Shown piece by piece: positions 16,132 to 24,261 of a DNA stretch of 64,000 nt. The notes under the pieces were generated by a model, which worked only from the letters and a program-made list of their open reading frames with translations, searched no databases and was not told where the DNA came from. How positions within the stretch are numbered: position 1 is the first letter of the stretch; each line of letters starts with the position of its first letter. This stretch comes from CAWBUW01 sp963792075. Lineage in GTDB: Bacteria > Chloroflexota > Anaerolineae > Anaerolineales > UBA4823. Where the stretch lies: the NCBI GenBank assembly GCA_963792075.1, contig CAWBUW010000012.1, positions 1,550,001 to 1,614,000 of the forward strand, in the 5' to 3' direction. Made by a program: the position numbers and the translations under genes.

Positions 16132-16683
16132 TTACGCGGCGCTCTTGAGTTCGGCGCCGCACTTAGGGCAAAACTGGTCGGTCTTTTGGACGGCTCCACC
16201 GCACTTATAGCAAAAACCGGCGGCTTTACCGTTATGCTGGCGGCGGCGGGCAGCGATCAGTGTTTCAATGGAGTCATCCGGCAGGGATTTATGGCCATTT
16301 CCCCCGGTCACGGCCGGCGCGCTGACTGCCGCGGCGCGTTCGGCCCGGCGAGAAGCAATGACGGCCTCGATACGGTCGGCCGCGGCAGTTTCCTTAGCCG
16401 CGGTGGGCTGTAATTCATCCAGGGTGCGCAGGATTTCAGTGCCGCGCTGTACCAACCAGGCACGCGTGGTCGGGTAATCCTCTTCGGGAATCTTGCCCAG
16501 GGAATAATCGAAATCCAGTTCCTGCAGGGCAGTTAATGTCTGGTCGCGTTCCGCCAGCCAGTGCGAAAGGTCATGCTCAGATTGGCTGAACATGACGCTT
16601 TTGCGCTCAAAGAACGGGCGCGCAATGAACAGTGCAACGGGAATGCATAAGGCAATAATGATCAGTATCGAGCCAAAATCCAT
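16132..16683 (-). CDS. Membrane-anchored zinc-ribbon protein of the Ccm operon
   Basis: The 183 residues start with an N-terminal membrane helix (ILIIIALCIPVALFIARPFF), continue with a SHOCT/CcmI-like helical part (LTALQELDFDYSLGKIPEEDY) and end in a zinc ribbon (CYKCGGAV, then CPKCGAEL). The N-terminal part resembles the first domain of CcmI, which in proteobacteria holds apocytochrome; the ribbon is an addition. GAGGT precedes the ATG. Function is inferred from position between ccmG and the cytochrome gene. Confidence 0.7.
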   Translation of the reverse strand: MDFGSILIIIALCIPVALFIARPFFERKSVMFSQSEHDLSHWLAERDQTLTALQELDFDYSLGKIPEEDYPTTRAWLVQRGTEILRTLDELQPTAAKETAAADRIEAVIASRRAERAAAVSAPAVTGGNGHKSLPDDSIETLIAARRRQHNGKAAGFCYKCGGAVQKTDQFCPKCGAELKSAA

Positions 16684-16695
16684 ATTGTTTTTACC

Positions 16696-17268
16696 TCATG
16701 GGGCCAGGAGCGGGTCAATGACGCTCTTTATCTCCTGGACGGAGGTGAAGGGCGCGAATTTCTTGTAAGCCAACAGGCCGTTGCGGTCGACGATGTAGGT
16801 TTCCGGAACACCGGTGATGCGGTAACGGTCGGCGATCCGGGTACCCAGGTCCGGGCCGTTGGGATAGGTGATGTTGAACTTGGCCATGAAGCCCAGGGCC
16901 TTCGGTTCGGTATCGGTCCAGTCGATCCCCAGGAAAACAACATCCCCGCGTGGTTCGTAGAACCGCCAGGCAGCTTCCAGGTCAGGAGCTTCTTGCTCGC
17001 ATGGGATGCACCAGGAGGCCCAAAAGTTGATTAAAACCACCTTGCCTTTCAGGTCGGCCAGGCTGATTTGCTTGCCATCGAAGGTGGTCAGGGTGAAATC
17101 AGGCACCGGCTGCCCAATGGCGACCGGTCCCTGGGATGTGCGGAACAGGCCGCTTGCCACCAGTGCCAGCAGCGCCAGCACGCCCAGCCAGGCGAGGATC
17201 ACTCCCCAGCGGATACGCCGGGCCGGCTGCTCAGGGGTTAGTGTAGTTTCAGTAGACGGATTGGTCAT
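16696..17268 (-). CDS. ccmG: Thiol-disulfide oxidoreductase CcmG/ResA-type
   Basis: The 190-residue thioredoxin-fold protein is anchored by one N-terminal helix (VILAWLGVLALLALVASGLF). The active site ASWCIPCEQE is near residue 85, cis-Pro context GVPETYIVD near 154. It keeps the CxxCH cysteines of apocytochrome c reduced outside the membrane. It lies between ccmH and the zinc-ribbon gene. Confidence 0.9.
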   Translation of the reverse strand: MTNPSTETTLTPEQPARRIRWGVILAWLGVLALLALVASGLFRTSQGPVAIGQPVPDFTLTTFDGKQISLADLKGKVVLINFWASWCIPCEQEAPDLEAAWRFYEPRGDVVFLGIDWTDTEPKALGFMAKFNITYPNGPDLGTRIADRYRITGVPETYIVDRNGLLAYKKFAPFTSVQEIKSVIDPLLAP

Positions 17269-17292
17269 AATAGGTTTGTCCGGTATCAGGCG

Positions 17293-17820
17293 TTAGCGTT
17301 TGCGCAGCTCTTCTTCCAGCCGGCGGGCATATTCATCTTCCGCGGCGGGAGGGGGTGGGGCAGGTGTTTCTTGCGAAGCGGCTGGCTGTTTCCAGGCTTT
17401 CAGGGCGCGGAATAAAATGATCGCGCCAAGCAGGATGGCTAACGGGGGCACCACATAGACCAGCCAGTTGAAGCCCTGAGCCGGAGGAGCTGCCAGGACA
17501 CGCGCGCCATATTGTTCGACGAAGTAATCCTTGATCTGCTGCTCGCTCCAACCCGCGGCCAGTTTCTGGCGGATCAGCTCTCGCCATTGTGCGCAAGCCG
17601 TCGTCGGGCATACATCCAGCGGAGTGCTTTCGCACACTGGGCAAAACATTTGCTTGGCGATTGCGTTCACCTGGTCATCGGTGATCGCGCCAGGGGTAGG
17701 CTCCTGAGCGTATGCGATTTGAGCGGGGAACAGCCCGGAGATCAATTCGACCAACAATGGCAAGCTGGCCAGGCCGAGGATGATCCCTAAACGGAAGAGA
17801 GAGGTGAGCTTATTCTTCAT
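17293..17820 (-). CDS. ccmH: Cytochrome c maturation protein CcmH
   Basis: The 175-residue protein carries a signal peptide, a CcmH domain with MFCPVCESTPLDVC and the helix region LIRQKLAAGWSEQQIKDYFVEQYGARVLAAPP, then a C-terminal membrane helix and charged tail. CcmH reduces or holds apocytochrome together with CcmG and CcmF. The family motif is normally LRCxxC; here it is MFCPVC with a third Cys close by. Confidence 0.9.
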   Translation of the reverse strand: MKNKLTSLFRLGIILGLASLPLLVELISGLFPAQIAYAQEPTPGAITDDQVNAIAKQMFCPVCESTPLDVCPTTACAQWRELIRQKLAAGWSEQQIKDYFVEQYGARVLAAPPAQGFNWLVYVVPPLAILLGAIILFRALKAWKQPAASQETPAPPPPAAEDEYARRLEEELRKR

Positions 17821-17832
17821 ACAGTTTCGTGT

Positions 17833-19938
17833 TTAAACCTCAGCAGGGATAGGACGAGTGCTGCGTGCACGGGCGGGTTCCATTTCTGGATCCTTATCTG
17901 GCCAGGCGGCGATCAGCGTGCCCAGGATGAAGACCAGGGCGCCAATCCACAACCAGTTCACCAGCGGATTATGAAAAATCTTGAACGTGGCCCCCTGGGC
18001 TGAGATGGGCTGCCAGTCTACCAGCAGTACGTAAAAGTCATCTTCCAGCGTAGAACGTACGCCGGGGATGGTCATGGGCTGCTGGGATTCGTAATAATAA
18101 TCGCGCCGGGGGTACAGTTTGCCCAGGTATTGATCGTTGCGATAAACGCTGACCACTGCCCGCGTATAGTTGACCCCCTTGCCTGCATCATCCCAGGTGC
18201 GCAGATCATCGTATGTAATGCGGTAATCGCCCAGGGTCAACGATCCGCCCAAGGGGATGGAACCCTGCGTTTCCGTTTGGAACATTTCAATGCCGATAAT
18301 ACCCACGGCCATCAACACGACACCCAGGTGGATGGTGTAACCGCCATAGCGGCGGCGGTTACGCCCTGCCAGCCGCCAGAGCGCCAGCAGCGGGTTCTCT
18401 CCGTGGCTGCGAGAACGGGCCGCAGCCGCGCGAATGAACTCGTACAGCGTGATCGAAGTCACGAAGCCGACCAGCCAGAAGCTGAGCAGGGCTGCCCAGT
18501 GGCGCACACCCAATGCCAGTGCGGCGAGTGGGAATACCAGCGAGAAAAGCGTGGGCTTCCAGGCTGAGCGACCGAGAGTCTTGAAAGTGGAATGCCGCCA
18601 GGCAGCCAACGGAGCAATGCCCATCAAGAAGAGCAGGCCGGCAAAGAGCGGGCCGGTAGCGCGTTCATAATAAGGAGGCCCGACGGTCACTTTTTGCCCG
18701 GTGAAGATGTTAGCAAGCGCAGGGACGTTCTCCCCCACAATGCCCATGGCCTCTGAAACCAGCGGGAAGATCACGCCCCAGAAGCACACAATCAGGATGC
18801 TGATGAAGAGCAGGTTGTTGAGCAGGAAGAGCGCTTCGCGTGACCAGACCGAGGTCATCACAGCTTCTGATTTCAACTCGTTCCAGCGGCGGCCCAGCAG
18901 AGAGAGGGAGACGAAAAAGGTAATGCCGATAAAGGCGAAGAACAGCGGGCCGATCGCCGATTGGGCAAAGGCATGCACGGAAGAAAGCACGCCCGAGCGG
19001 GTGAGGAACGTGCCGAAGATGACCAGGTCATAGGTCAGGATGATCAACAGCATATTCCAGTGCTTGAGCATGCCGCGCTTTTCCTGGATCATGACCGAAT
19101 GCAAGAAAGCGGTGCCGGTCAGCCAGGGCATAAAAGCGGAGATCTCAACCGGGTCCCAGCCCCAGTAACCGCCCCAACCCAATACATCGTACGCCCAGCG
19201 CCCTCCCAGGACCAGGCCAAGGGAGAGGAACAGCCAGGCTACCAGAGTCCAGCGGCGGGTGAGGCGGATCCAGCGGTCATCCGAGCGCCCGGTGATCAAA
19301 GCGGCAAAGGCAAAGGCGTAAGGGATGACGAAAGAGACAAACCCCAGGTAGAGCATGGGGGGATGGATGATCATGCCAGGGTGGCGCAGCAGCGGGTTCA
19401 GGCCGTTCCCATCACTCGGGGTAAACAGCGTAGCGCCGGCGGGTTGGAACATCGCCGCGATGGGCTCGTTGGCGGTTGGGGTGATCCACCAACGCTCGAA
19501 GGGATTTTCGATGAGGATGCTGAGCATGAGGAAGAAAGCCAGGGTGACCAGAGCGACAACGATCACCCAGGGAAGGAACTCACGGTCTCGGTCCCACTTG
19601 CGCAGGGTCACTGCGGAAGCAAAGGCGGACATCAGCCAGGACCAGAAGATGAGCGAGCCAGCCTGTCCGCCCCACAATGCGGTGATGCGCAAATAAAGCG
19701 GCATGCTGTTGCTGGTGACCGAAGACACATATTTGATTTCGTAATTGCCGTTTACCAGCAGAATGATGATGCTCAGCGCCACGAGAGTCATTAACGGGAA
19801 AGTGAGCAGCATGGCGTTGCGGGCGCTGTCTATCCAGGTGGTTTTCTGTCGCCGCGCGCCGTAGACTGCGGCTCCAGCGCCATACAATGAAACCATAAAG
19901 GTGATCAGCATACTTGCATAGCCAAAGTTAGCAACCAT
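17833..19938 (-). CDS. ccmF: Cytochrome c heme lyase CcmF
   Basis: The 701-residue protein has about 14-15 helices. The heme-handling tryptophan-rich motif WGGYWGWDPVEISAFMPWL is near residue 250, with conserved WGGQAGSLIFWSW near 89 and HPPMLYLGFV near 192. The C-terminal part carries the extracytoplasmic domain common in CcmF. It attaches heme to CxxCH cysteines, taking it from CcmE. GGAG lies 7 bp before the ATG. Confidence 0.93.
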   Translation of the reverse strand: MVANFGYASMLITFMVSLYGAGAAVYGARRQKTTWIDSARNAMLLTFPLMTLVALSIIILLVNGNYEIKYVSSVTSNSMPLYLRITALWGGQAGSLIFWSWLMSAFASAVTLRKWDRDREFLPWVIVVALVTLAFFLMLSILIENPFERWWITPTANEPIAAMFQPAGATLFTPSDGNGLNPLLRHPGMIIHPPMLYLGFVSFVIPYAFAFAALITGRSDDRWIRLTRRWTLVAWLFLSLGLVLGGRWAYDVLGWGGYWGWDPVEISAFMPWLTGTAFLHSVMIQEKRGMLKHWNMLLIILTYDLVIFGTFLTRSGVLSSVHAFAQSAIGPLFFAFIGITFFVSLSLLGRRWNELKSEAVMTSVWSREALFLLNNLLFISILIVCFWGVIFPLVSEAMGIVGENVPALANIFTGQKVTVGPPYYERATGPLFAGLLFLMGIAPLAAWRHSTFKTLGRSAWKPTLFSLVFPLAALALGVRHWAALLSFWLVGFVTSITLYEFIRAAAARSRSHGENPLLALWRLAGRNRRRYGGYTIHLGVVLMAVGIIGIEMFQTETQGSIPLGGSLTLGDYRITYDDLRTWDDAGKGVNYTRAVVSVYRNDQYLGKLYPRRDYYYESQQPMTIPGVRSTLEDDFYVLLVDWQPISAQGATFKIFHNPLVNWLWIGALVFILGTLIAAWPDKDPEMEPARARSTRPIPAEV

Positions 19939-19976
19939 AAATTCTCCAGCAGTAAGGACAGGGAAGATTGGGGGAC

Positions 19977-20019
19977 TTGAGATGGTTCATGCAGGCGTCG
20001 CCTGCATGAACCATCTCAA
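19977..20019. repeat. Perfect 21-bp inverted repeat between ccmE and ccmF
   Basis: Arms 19977-19997 and 19999-20019 are exact reverse complements around a single T, centred on GGCGTCGCC. It lies 7 bp after the ccmE stop. The core and its flanks match the repeat at 24223-24253. There is no U-tract, so it is more like a repetitive extragenic palindrome than a simple terminator. Confidence 0.75.
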
Positions 20020-20026
20020 CAAAAAT

Positions 20027-20546
20027 TCATTTGCCAGCTTGTGCAGGAACGGCTTCTTCGTACTTGGTGGGGCATTTGAGCAGCAGTTCTTCCGCATAGA
20101 AAACGCCGTCTTCGCCCAGCTTGCCCGTCATAATAGCCTGGGCTTCATCCCGCATCAGATCGGGCTTGACGCCGGTGTAAACTACCGAGATGCGCTGCCG
20201 GGTGGGATCGACCACTGCCTGGTGCAGTACTTCTGCCAGGCCACCCTGGGCTTCGATGTCTGCATTGTCGCCGGGGACGTGCGCAACCTCAAATTCCAGG
20301 CGCAGAGTTTCTGGAATCATATTGGATGGTATCTCCCACGACAGCGCCGGAAATGCGCAGGCTGCGGTTCATGTTCTCACCCGGGTTGGCCTTGAGTTCA
20401 TTGACGGTGAGGAAGTACTGGGCATTGGCCTGAGAGGAGGAGACAATCAGATAGATCACTGCGGCCAGGATGAGCACGCCGCCAAATACAAACTTGATGC
20501 GACCGCCGGTCCCGGCTTGAGTGCGGGTGCTATAGGGTTGTTCCAT
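20027..20546 (-). pseudogene. ccmE: CcmE heme chaperone, CxxxY variant, frameshifted
   Basis: Two overlapping frames make one CcmE. Frame one (20546 to about 20316) holds the membrane anchor and YFLTVNELKANPGENMNRSLRISG-type OB-fold start; frame two holds LRLEFEVAHVPGD, VVYTGVKPDLMRDEAQAIMTGKLGEDG and LLLKCPTKYEE. A single extra base in the TT at 20315-20316 (minus strand) breaks it; removing it gives a continuous protein of about 172 residues reading YD-PETLRLEF. The usual heme-binding HxxxY is CPTKY here, the CxxxY variant. GGAGG precedes the start. All other Ccm genes are intact, so a sequencing error or recoding is as likely as a real null. Confidence 0.8.
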
Positions 20547-20568
20547 AGTAGTAGACCTCCAAAATCAT

Positions 20569-20628
20569 GTCGCTTTGCGTGTCGCTTTGCGTGTCGCTAT
20601 GCGTGTCGCTATGCGTGTCGCCAAGCGT
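20569..20628. repeat. Five 12-bp tandem repeats upstream of ccmE
   Basis: Units GTCGCTTTGCGT (x2), GTCGCTATGCGT (x2) and GTCGCCAAGCGT follow head to tail from 20569, 23 bp upstream of the ccmE start and next to its GGAGG. Copy number could vary by slippage and affect ccmE leader structure. The rest of 20629-20823 shows no gene. Confidence 0.75.
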
Positions 20629-20823
20629 TTCGCTGGGGGAGCCTTATCGGATAGGTGCTCTAACCAGAGGGTGCCTCCCGGCAGAGCACATTGACTGAGA
20701 AAGTGGTTGACAGGCAAGCCAAAAAAGGCCTATCAGCCTATTGATACCATTTTCACATGTTTAGCTTAATAGAACCTGAGAATGACCCCAGTAAAGGTTA
20801 ATAATTTCTTACCAATGGAGGGG

Positions 20824-21741
20824 TTATTCGAGACGCAGTTTCGCCCCGCAGGAGCGGCAGAAAGCGTCTTCAGGCCCGGCGCGGTTGCCGCACTGGTGGC
20901 AGTAAATATTACTGGCGGCCTGGGGTTCTGCTTTTGCGCTGGCGCGCCCACGGCGGGTGCGAGGTTTGCCAACCTGCACCTGGTTCTGCTGGCCAGAGCG
21001 CCAGTACCAGTAAATACCGCCGCCAATCAGCACGATGCCCAGCGCGCCCAGGAGCCAGGGAAGCGCGGTCAGCAGGCTGGTCTGCCAGGCAGGGGTGGTG
21101 CTTAAGGGCGCTACCGGTTCTACCGGCTGGGCTTCGACTGTCAGCGCATCGGTTGATTTTTGATAACTGGCTTCCAGGGTGAAAGTTTGGTTCACTGCCA
21201 CTGCGCCAATTTCTTTGTTGAAATAGGTCAATCCATCGCTGCCAGGTGCGCTGGTGACAGGGCCGGGGGTGATGATGATGTCGCTGGCGCCGAACGGCTG
21301 CTGGACTTCCACCCGCATGGAGTCGACGGCATGATCGGCAGGCCACGTGTAAGTGAAATTACGCTGTGAGCCATTCTTGCTCAATGAAGGGTCATAATAC
21401 TCAATTTGCAGCTCGAGCATGGTGGCCGTGAGCGATAACGTTTGCCAGTCTCCGCTGGTCTGGCGTTCATACTGCACGGTGAAGAGCTGGCCATCGGGCT
21501 GTTTCAAGGCCACCGCATTGGGTTCGCCGGCCACGGCGGGGAGGCGCACCGTCACGTTGGCTGGCAGGGTGGTGTTTGCAGCCAGGGTGATGCGGTAGAT
21601 GACCAATACAGCCGAACGGTCATATTCGGGCCAAAGAGCTACTTCCACGCTGCTGAAGTTAACCGTCCCCTGGGCGCGGGCCGAAAACACAGGCGAAAGC
21701 AGGGCAAGGGCGATTAGGAGGACTGTCAATATTTTACGCAT
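20824..21741 (-). CDS. Secreted/membrane protein with C-terminal zinc ribbon
   Basis: The 305-residue protein has a signal peptide (to about ARAQG), a beta-rich extracytoplasmic part of about 190 residues, one membrane helix (LPWLLGALGIVLIGGGIYWYW, about 228-248) and a cytoplasmic tail with a zinc ribbon (CHQCGNRAG, then CRSCGAKLRLE). The architecture echoes two proteins of the neighbouring Ccm operon (16132-16683 zinc ribbon, 14186-16087 beta-rich plus helix). I do not recognise a specific family. A 277-bp gap separates it from ccmE. Confidence 0.7.
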   Translation of the reverse strand: MRKILTVLLIALALLSPVFSARAQGTVNFSSVEVALWPEYDRSAVLVIYRITLAANTTLPANVTVRLPAVAGEPNAVALKQPDGQLFTVQYERQTSGDWQTLSLTATMLELQIEYYDPSLSKNGSQRNFTYTWPADHAVDSMRVEVQQPFGASDIIITPGPVTSAPGSDGLTYFNKEIGAVAVNQTFTLEASYQKSTDALTVEAQPVEPVAPLSTTPAWQTSLLTALPWLLGALGIVLIGGGIYWYWRSGQQNQVQVGKPRTRRGRASAKAEPQAASNIYCHQCGNRAGPEDAFCRSCGAKLRLE

Positions 21742-21874
21742 AAATCATCTTTCCTGAGGGACAAGTCTGTGGAGCAAGGAACTGCTCTCCGGGGATGAAT
21801 GATAACCGAGGCCAGACCCGCTGGCAAGAGGGCTAAGAAGAAATTTTTGGACAACCTCAGAGAACCCCAATTTC

Positions 21875-21928
21875 TTGACTTAAATAATATGTTGGTATAT
21901 TATATTATTATAATATACCAACATATTA
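21875..21928 (+). promoter_or_regulatory. Promoter overlapped by a perfect palindrome
   Basis: TTGACT (21875-21880), a 17-bp spacer and TATTAT (21898-21903) form a sigma-70-type promoter. An inverted repeat with 19-bp arms (21885-21903 and 21910-21928, spacer ATTATT) covers the spacer, the -10 box and the likely start site. This is the geometry of a repressor operator. The GGDEF gene starts 15 bp after it and encodes its own possible DNA-binding tail, so autoregulation is a reasonable guess. Confidence 0.75.
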
Positions 21929-21942
21929 CAAAGGAGTATGCA

Positions 21943-22617
21943 ATGGCTGAATCGGATTGGCCCAAAGACAGGTTGACTTCCTTCATCCGGCGGGAAGGGT
22001 TTCAGGCAGAATTTGCGCTCTATCTCGAAAAGGCACGCGCCAATAAGCTGGAGGAACCGCTTTCTCTGGCGATGATGGATTTGGATCGTTTCAAAGCGAT
22101 CAATGATGACTATGGTCACGCAACCGGCGACCAGGTGTTGCTGGTCATGGCAGACGTGCTGCGCAAGCACAGCGGGGAAGGCGTGCTGGTTGGGCGCTTC
22201 GGTGGGGACGAGTTTGTATTGCTCTTCCCCAATACGGTGCGCGAACAGGCTTTCTTGCGCATGGAGAATATTCGTAAAATCTTGGAAGATACGGTGGTGG
22301 ATTTACAGTCCGCCGAGAAGCTCCGCTTCCCTTCGACCAGTGTCGGCGTGGCGGCGTTTTCAATCGACGGGCGTACGCAAGCAGAGCTGCTGCGCAAAGC
22401 AGACCAGGCGCTCTACCGGGCGAAGGTAGCCGGGCGCAATCAGGTGCGGCTGGCTTATGAAGAGCGCATGGTGCCCAAGACGGCGCATTTTACGCAGACC
22501 CAGCTCGAGCGGCTGAACAAGCTGGCGGATGAGCACGGCGTCAGCGAAGCGGACTTACTGCGCGAGGCAGTGGACGATCTGCTCACGAAGTATGGGGTGA
22601 ACGATATCGAATCCTGA
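21943..22617 (+). CDS. Diguanylate cyclase with C-terminal ribbon-helix-helix-like segment
   Basis: The 224-residue protein starts at ATG 21943 after AAAGGAG. Residues about 35-170 are a GGDEF domain: MMDLDRFKAINDDYGHATGD near 44, GRFGGDEFVLLFPNT near 85 and ADQALYRAKVAGRNQVR near 152. The catalytic GGDEF is intact; there is no RxxD inhibitory site five residues before it. Residues 177-224 (TAHFTQTQLERLNKLADEHG, then SEADLLREAVDDLLTKYG) look like a short strand followed by two helices, as in CopG/Arc ribbon-helix-helix proteins. No membrane or sensor domain is present. It may make c-di-GMP and bind DNA, perhaps the palindrome upstream. Confidence 0.85.
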   Translation: MAESDWPKDRLTSFIRREGFQAEFALYLEKARANKLEEPLSLAMMDLDRFKAINDDYGHATGDQVLLVMADVLRKHSGEGVLVGRFGGDEFVLLFPNTVREQAFLRMENIRKILEDTVVDLQSAEKLRFPSTSVGVAAFSIDGRTQAELLRKADQALYRAKVAGRNQVRLAYEERMVPKTAHFTQTQLERLNKLADEHGVSEADLLREAVDDLLTKYGVNDIES

Positions 22618-22633
22618 CCCAATGGGGCCTGGT

Positions 22634-23323
22634 TTACTGCAGGGCGTACTCGACGGCCATCTCGGCATGGATCTGCGTTGTATCAAACTGGGGAACCCGC
22701 GAATCTCCTTCCTTGACCAGCATGCCGATCTCCGTGCACCCCAGGATGATCCCCTCTGCTCCCTCTTGGACAAGATTCTCGATGATCGTTAGATAGGCTG
22801 CTTTTGATTCCGCTTTGGTCTGGCCCAGGCACAGCTCATCATAAATGATCCGGTGGACCACCTCGCGGTCATTTTCCCCAGGAATAAGCACCTCCAGGCC
22901 ATGCGCCTTCAGCCGGCCAACGTAGAAATCTTCCTCCATCGTGAAGCGGGTGCCTAACAATCCAATCTTTTTCAGGCCTTGCTGCTGGATCCGCTCAGCG
23001 GTCGCATCGGCAATGTGCAGGAGGGGGATGTGGATGGCTGCCTGGATTTCACCAGCCATTTTGTGCATGGTGTTGGTGCAGATGACCAGGAAATCCGCTC
23101 CGCCTCGCTCGACCTGGCGGGCAGCCGCAATCATCTGCCGGGTTGCCTCATCCCATTGTCCTGTCCGCTGCAGATCTTCGATCTCGGCGAAATCCACCGA
23201 AACCAGGATGCTCTTTGCTGAGTGCAGGCCTCCCAGTTTTTCTTTTGTTTTCTCGTTGATGATGCGGTAGTATTCGAGGGAAGATTCCCAGCTCATCCCA
23301 CCTATCAAGCCAATCGTCTTCAT
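22634..23323 (-). CDS. Aspartate/glutamate racemase family protein
   Basis: The 229-residue protein matches the YgeA/aspartate racemase type: MKTIGLIGGMSWESSLEYY at the start, the first catalytic Cys in VICTNTMHKMAG near residue 80 and the second in GIILGCTEIGMLV near 192. Two catalytic cysteines remove and return the alpha proton without a cofactor. ATG 23323 is supported by GGAGG 9 bp upstream. It converges with the GGDEF gene and has no obvious functional neighbour. The substrate amino acid is unknown. Confidence 0.88.
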   Translation of the reverse strand: MKTIGLIGGMSWESSLEYYRIINEKTKEKLGGLHSAKSILVSVDFAEIEDLQRTGQWDEATRQMIAAARQVERGGADFLVICTNTMHKMAGEIQAAIHIPLLHIADATAERIQQQGLKKIGLLGTRFTMEEDFYVGRLKAHGLEVLIPGENDREVVHRIIYDELCLGQTKAESKAAYLTIIENLVQEGAEGIILGCTEIGMLVKEGDSRVPQFDTTQIHAEMAVEYALQ

Positions 23324-23437
23324 TGAGCAGCCTCCCTGTGATTCCACATCACAATTATATCAAGGTTCATTGGGAGTTGCCGTGACAAAGGGCAGATGTG
23401 GGGCATAACCGCCCTACCACGGCGATTCACAGAGAGC

Positions 23438-24205
23438 CTATATCAATTGGATCGCCGCGCGCAGCTCGCGCGACAGGCGGGTAAACGCCTCGGTATAGCG
23501 CACGTCTTCATCGCGCGGGCGGGGCAGTGTTACGGATAGGTCCAGGCGCAGTTTGCCAGGCCGCGGGCTGAGCACCAGGACGCGGTCGGCCAGGAGCAGC
23601 GCCTCTGAGATGGAATGGGTCACCATGACCACCGTCTTGCGGCGGGCCTGCCAGATGCGCAGCAGCTCGGCGCCCATGCGCTCGCGCGTCAGCGCATCCA
23701 GCGCGCCGAACGGTTCATCCAGCAGCAGTAGCTCGGGGTCGTGGACCAGCGCCCGCGCCAGCGCCACGCGCTGCGCCATGCCGCCGGACAGGTCGCGTGG
23801 CAGGACGTGCTCAAAATTTTGCAGCCCGACCAGCTCGATCATCTGCGAGGCGCGTTCCAGGGACTGGGCCGCCGGTACCTTGCGCAGCTCGAGCGGCAGG
23901 ATGATGTTTTCCAGCACACTGCGCCAGGGCATCAGGTTCGCTTTCTGAAAGACGAAGCCTACTTCGCTGCGCGGGCCGTCCAAACTTTCGCCTTTGAAAA
24001 TGATCTCGCCTCCGGTCGGTTGGATCAACCCCGCCAGGGCGCGCAGGAGTGTGCTCTTGCCGCAGCCTGACGGGCCGAGCACACAAATGAACTCCTCCGG
24101 GCAAACGCTGAAACTCAAGCGGTCCAATGCATGCAGGCCACCGTTGCCATTGGCAAAGATGGTGCTCAGGTTATCGACCGTCAGGACGGGAGATGATCCA
24201 GGCAT
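23438..24205 (-). CDS. Riboflavin-type ABC transporter ATPase
   Basis: The 255-residue NitT/TauT-class ABC ATPase has Walker A GPSGCGKST near residue 43, signature LSGGMAQRVALARAL and Walker B LLLLDEPFGALDAL. It follows the binding-protein and permease genes behind one FMN riboswitch, so it most likely energises the same importer. By sequence alone it resembles ThiZ, SsuB and TauB; the substrate call rests on the riboswitch. Confidence 0.85.
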   Translation of the reverse strand: MPGSSPVLTVDNLSTIFANGNGGLHALDRLSFSVCPEEFICVLGPSGCGKSTLLRALAGLIQPTGGEIIFKGESLDGPRSEVGFVFQKANLMPWRSVLENIILPLELRKVPAAQSLERASQMIELVGLQNFEHVLPRDLSGGMAQRVALARALVHDPELLLLDEPFGALDALTRERMGAELLRIWQARRKTVVMVTHSISEALLLADRVLVLSPRPGKLRLDLSVTLPRPRDEDVRYTEAFTRLSRELRAAIQLI

Positions 24206-24222
24206 TGCTTTATCACCTTTGG

Positions 24223-24253
24223 GTGGTCATGCTGGCGTCGCCAGCATGACCAC
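24223..24253. repeat. Perfect 15-bp inverted repeat
   Basis: Arms 24223-24237 and 24239-24253 surround a single T, centred on GGCGTCGCC. It lies between the binding-protein stop and the ATPase start. It shares TCATGC-W-GGCGTCGCC-W-GCATGA with the repeat at 19977-20019; the variable W positions change together and keep pairing. Confidence 0.7.
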
Positions 24254-24261
24254 TACACATT

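Noticed and set aside
20569..20628. CRISPR array
   Set aside because: Units of 12 bp with no spacers.
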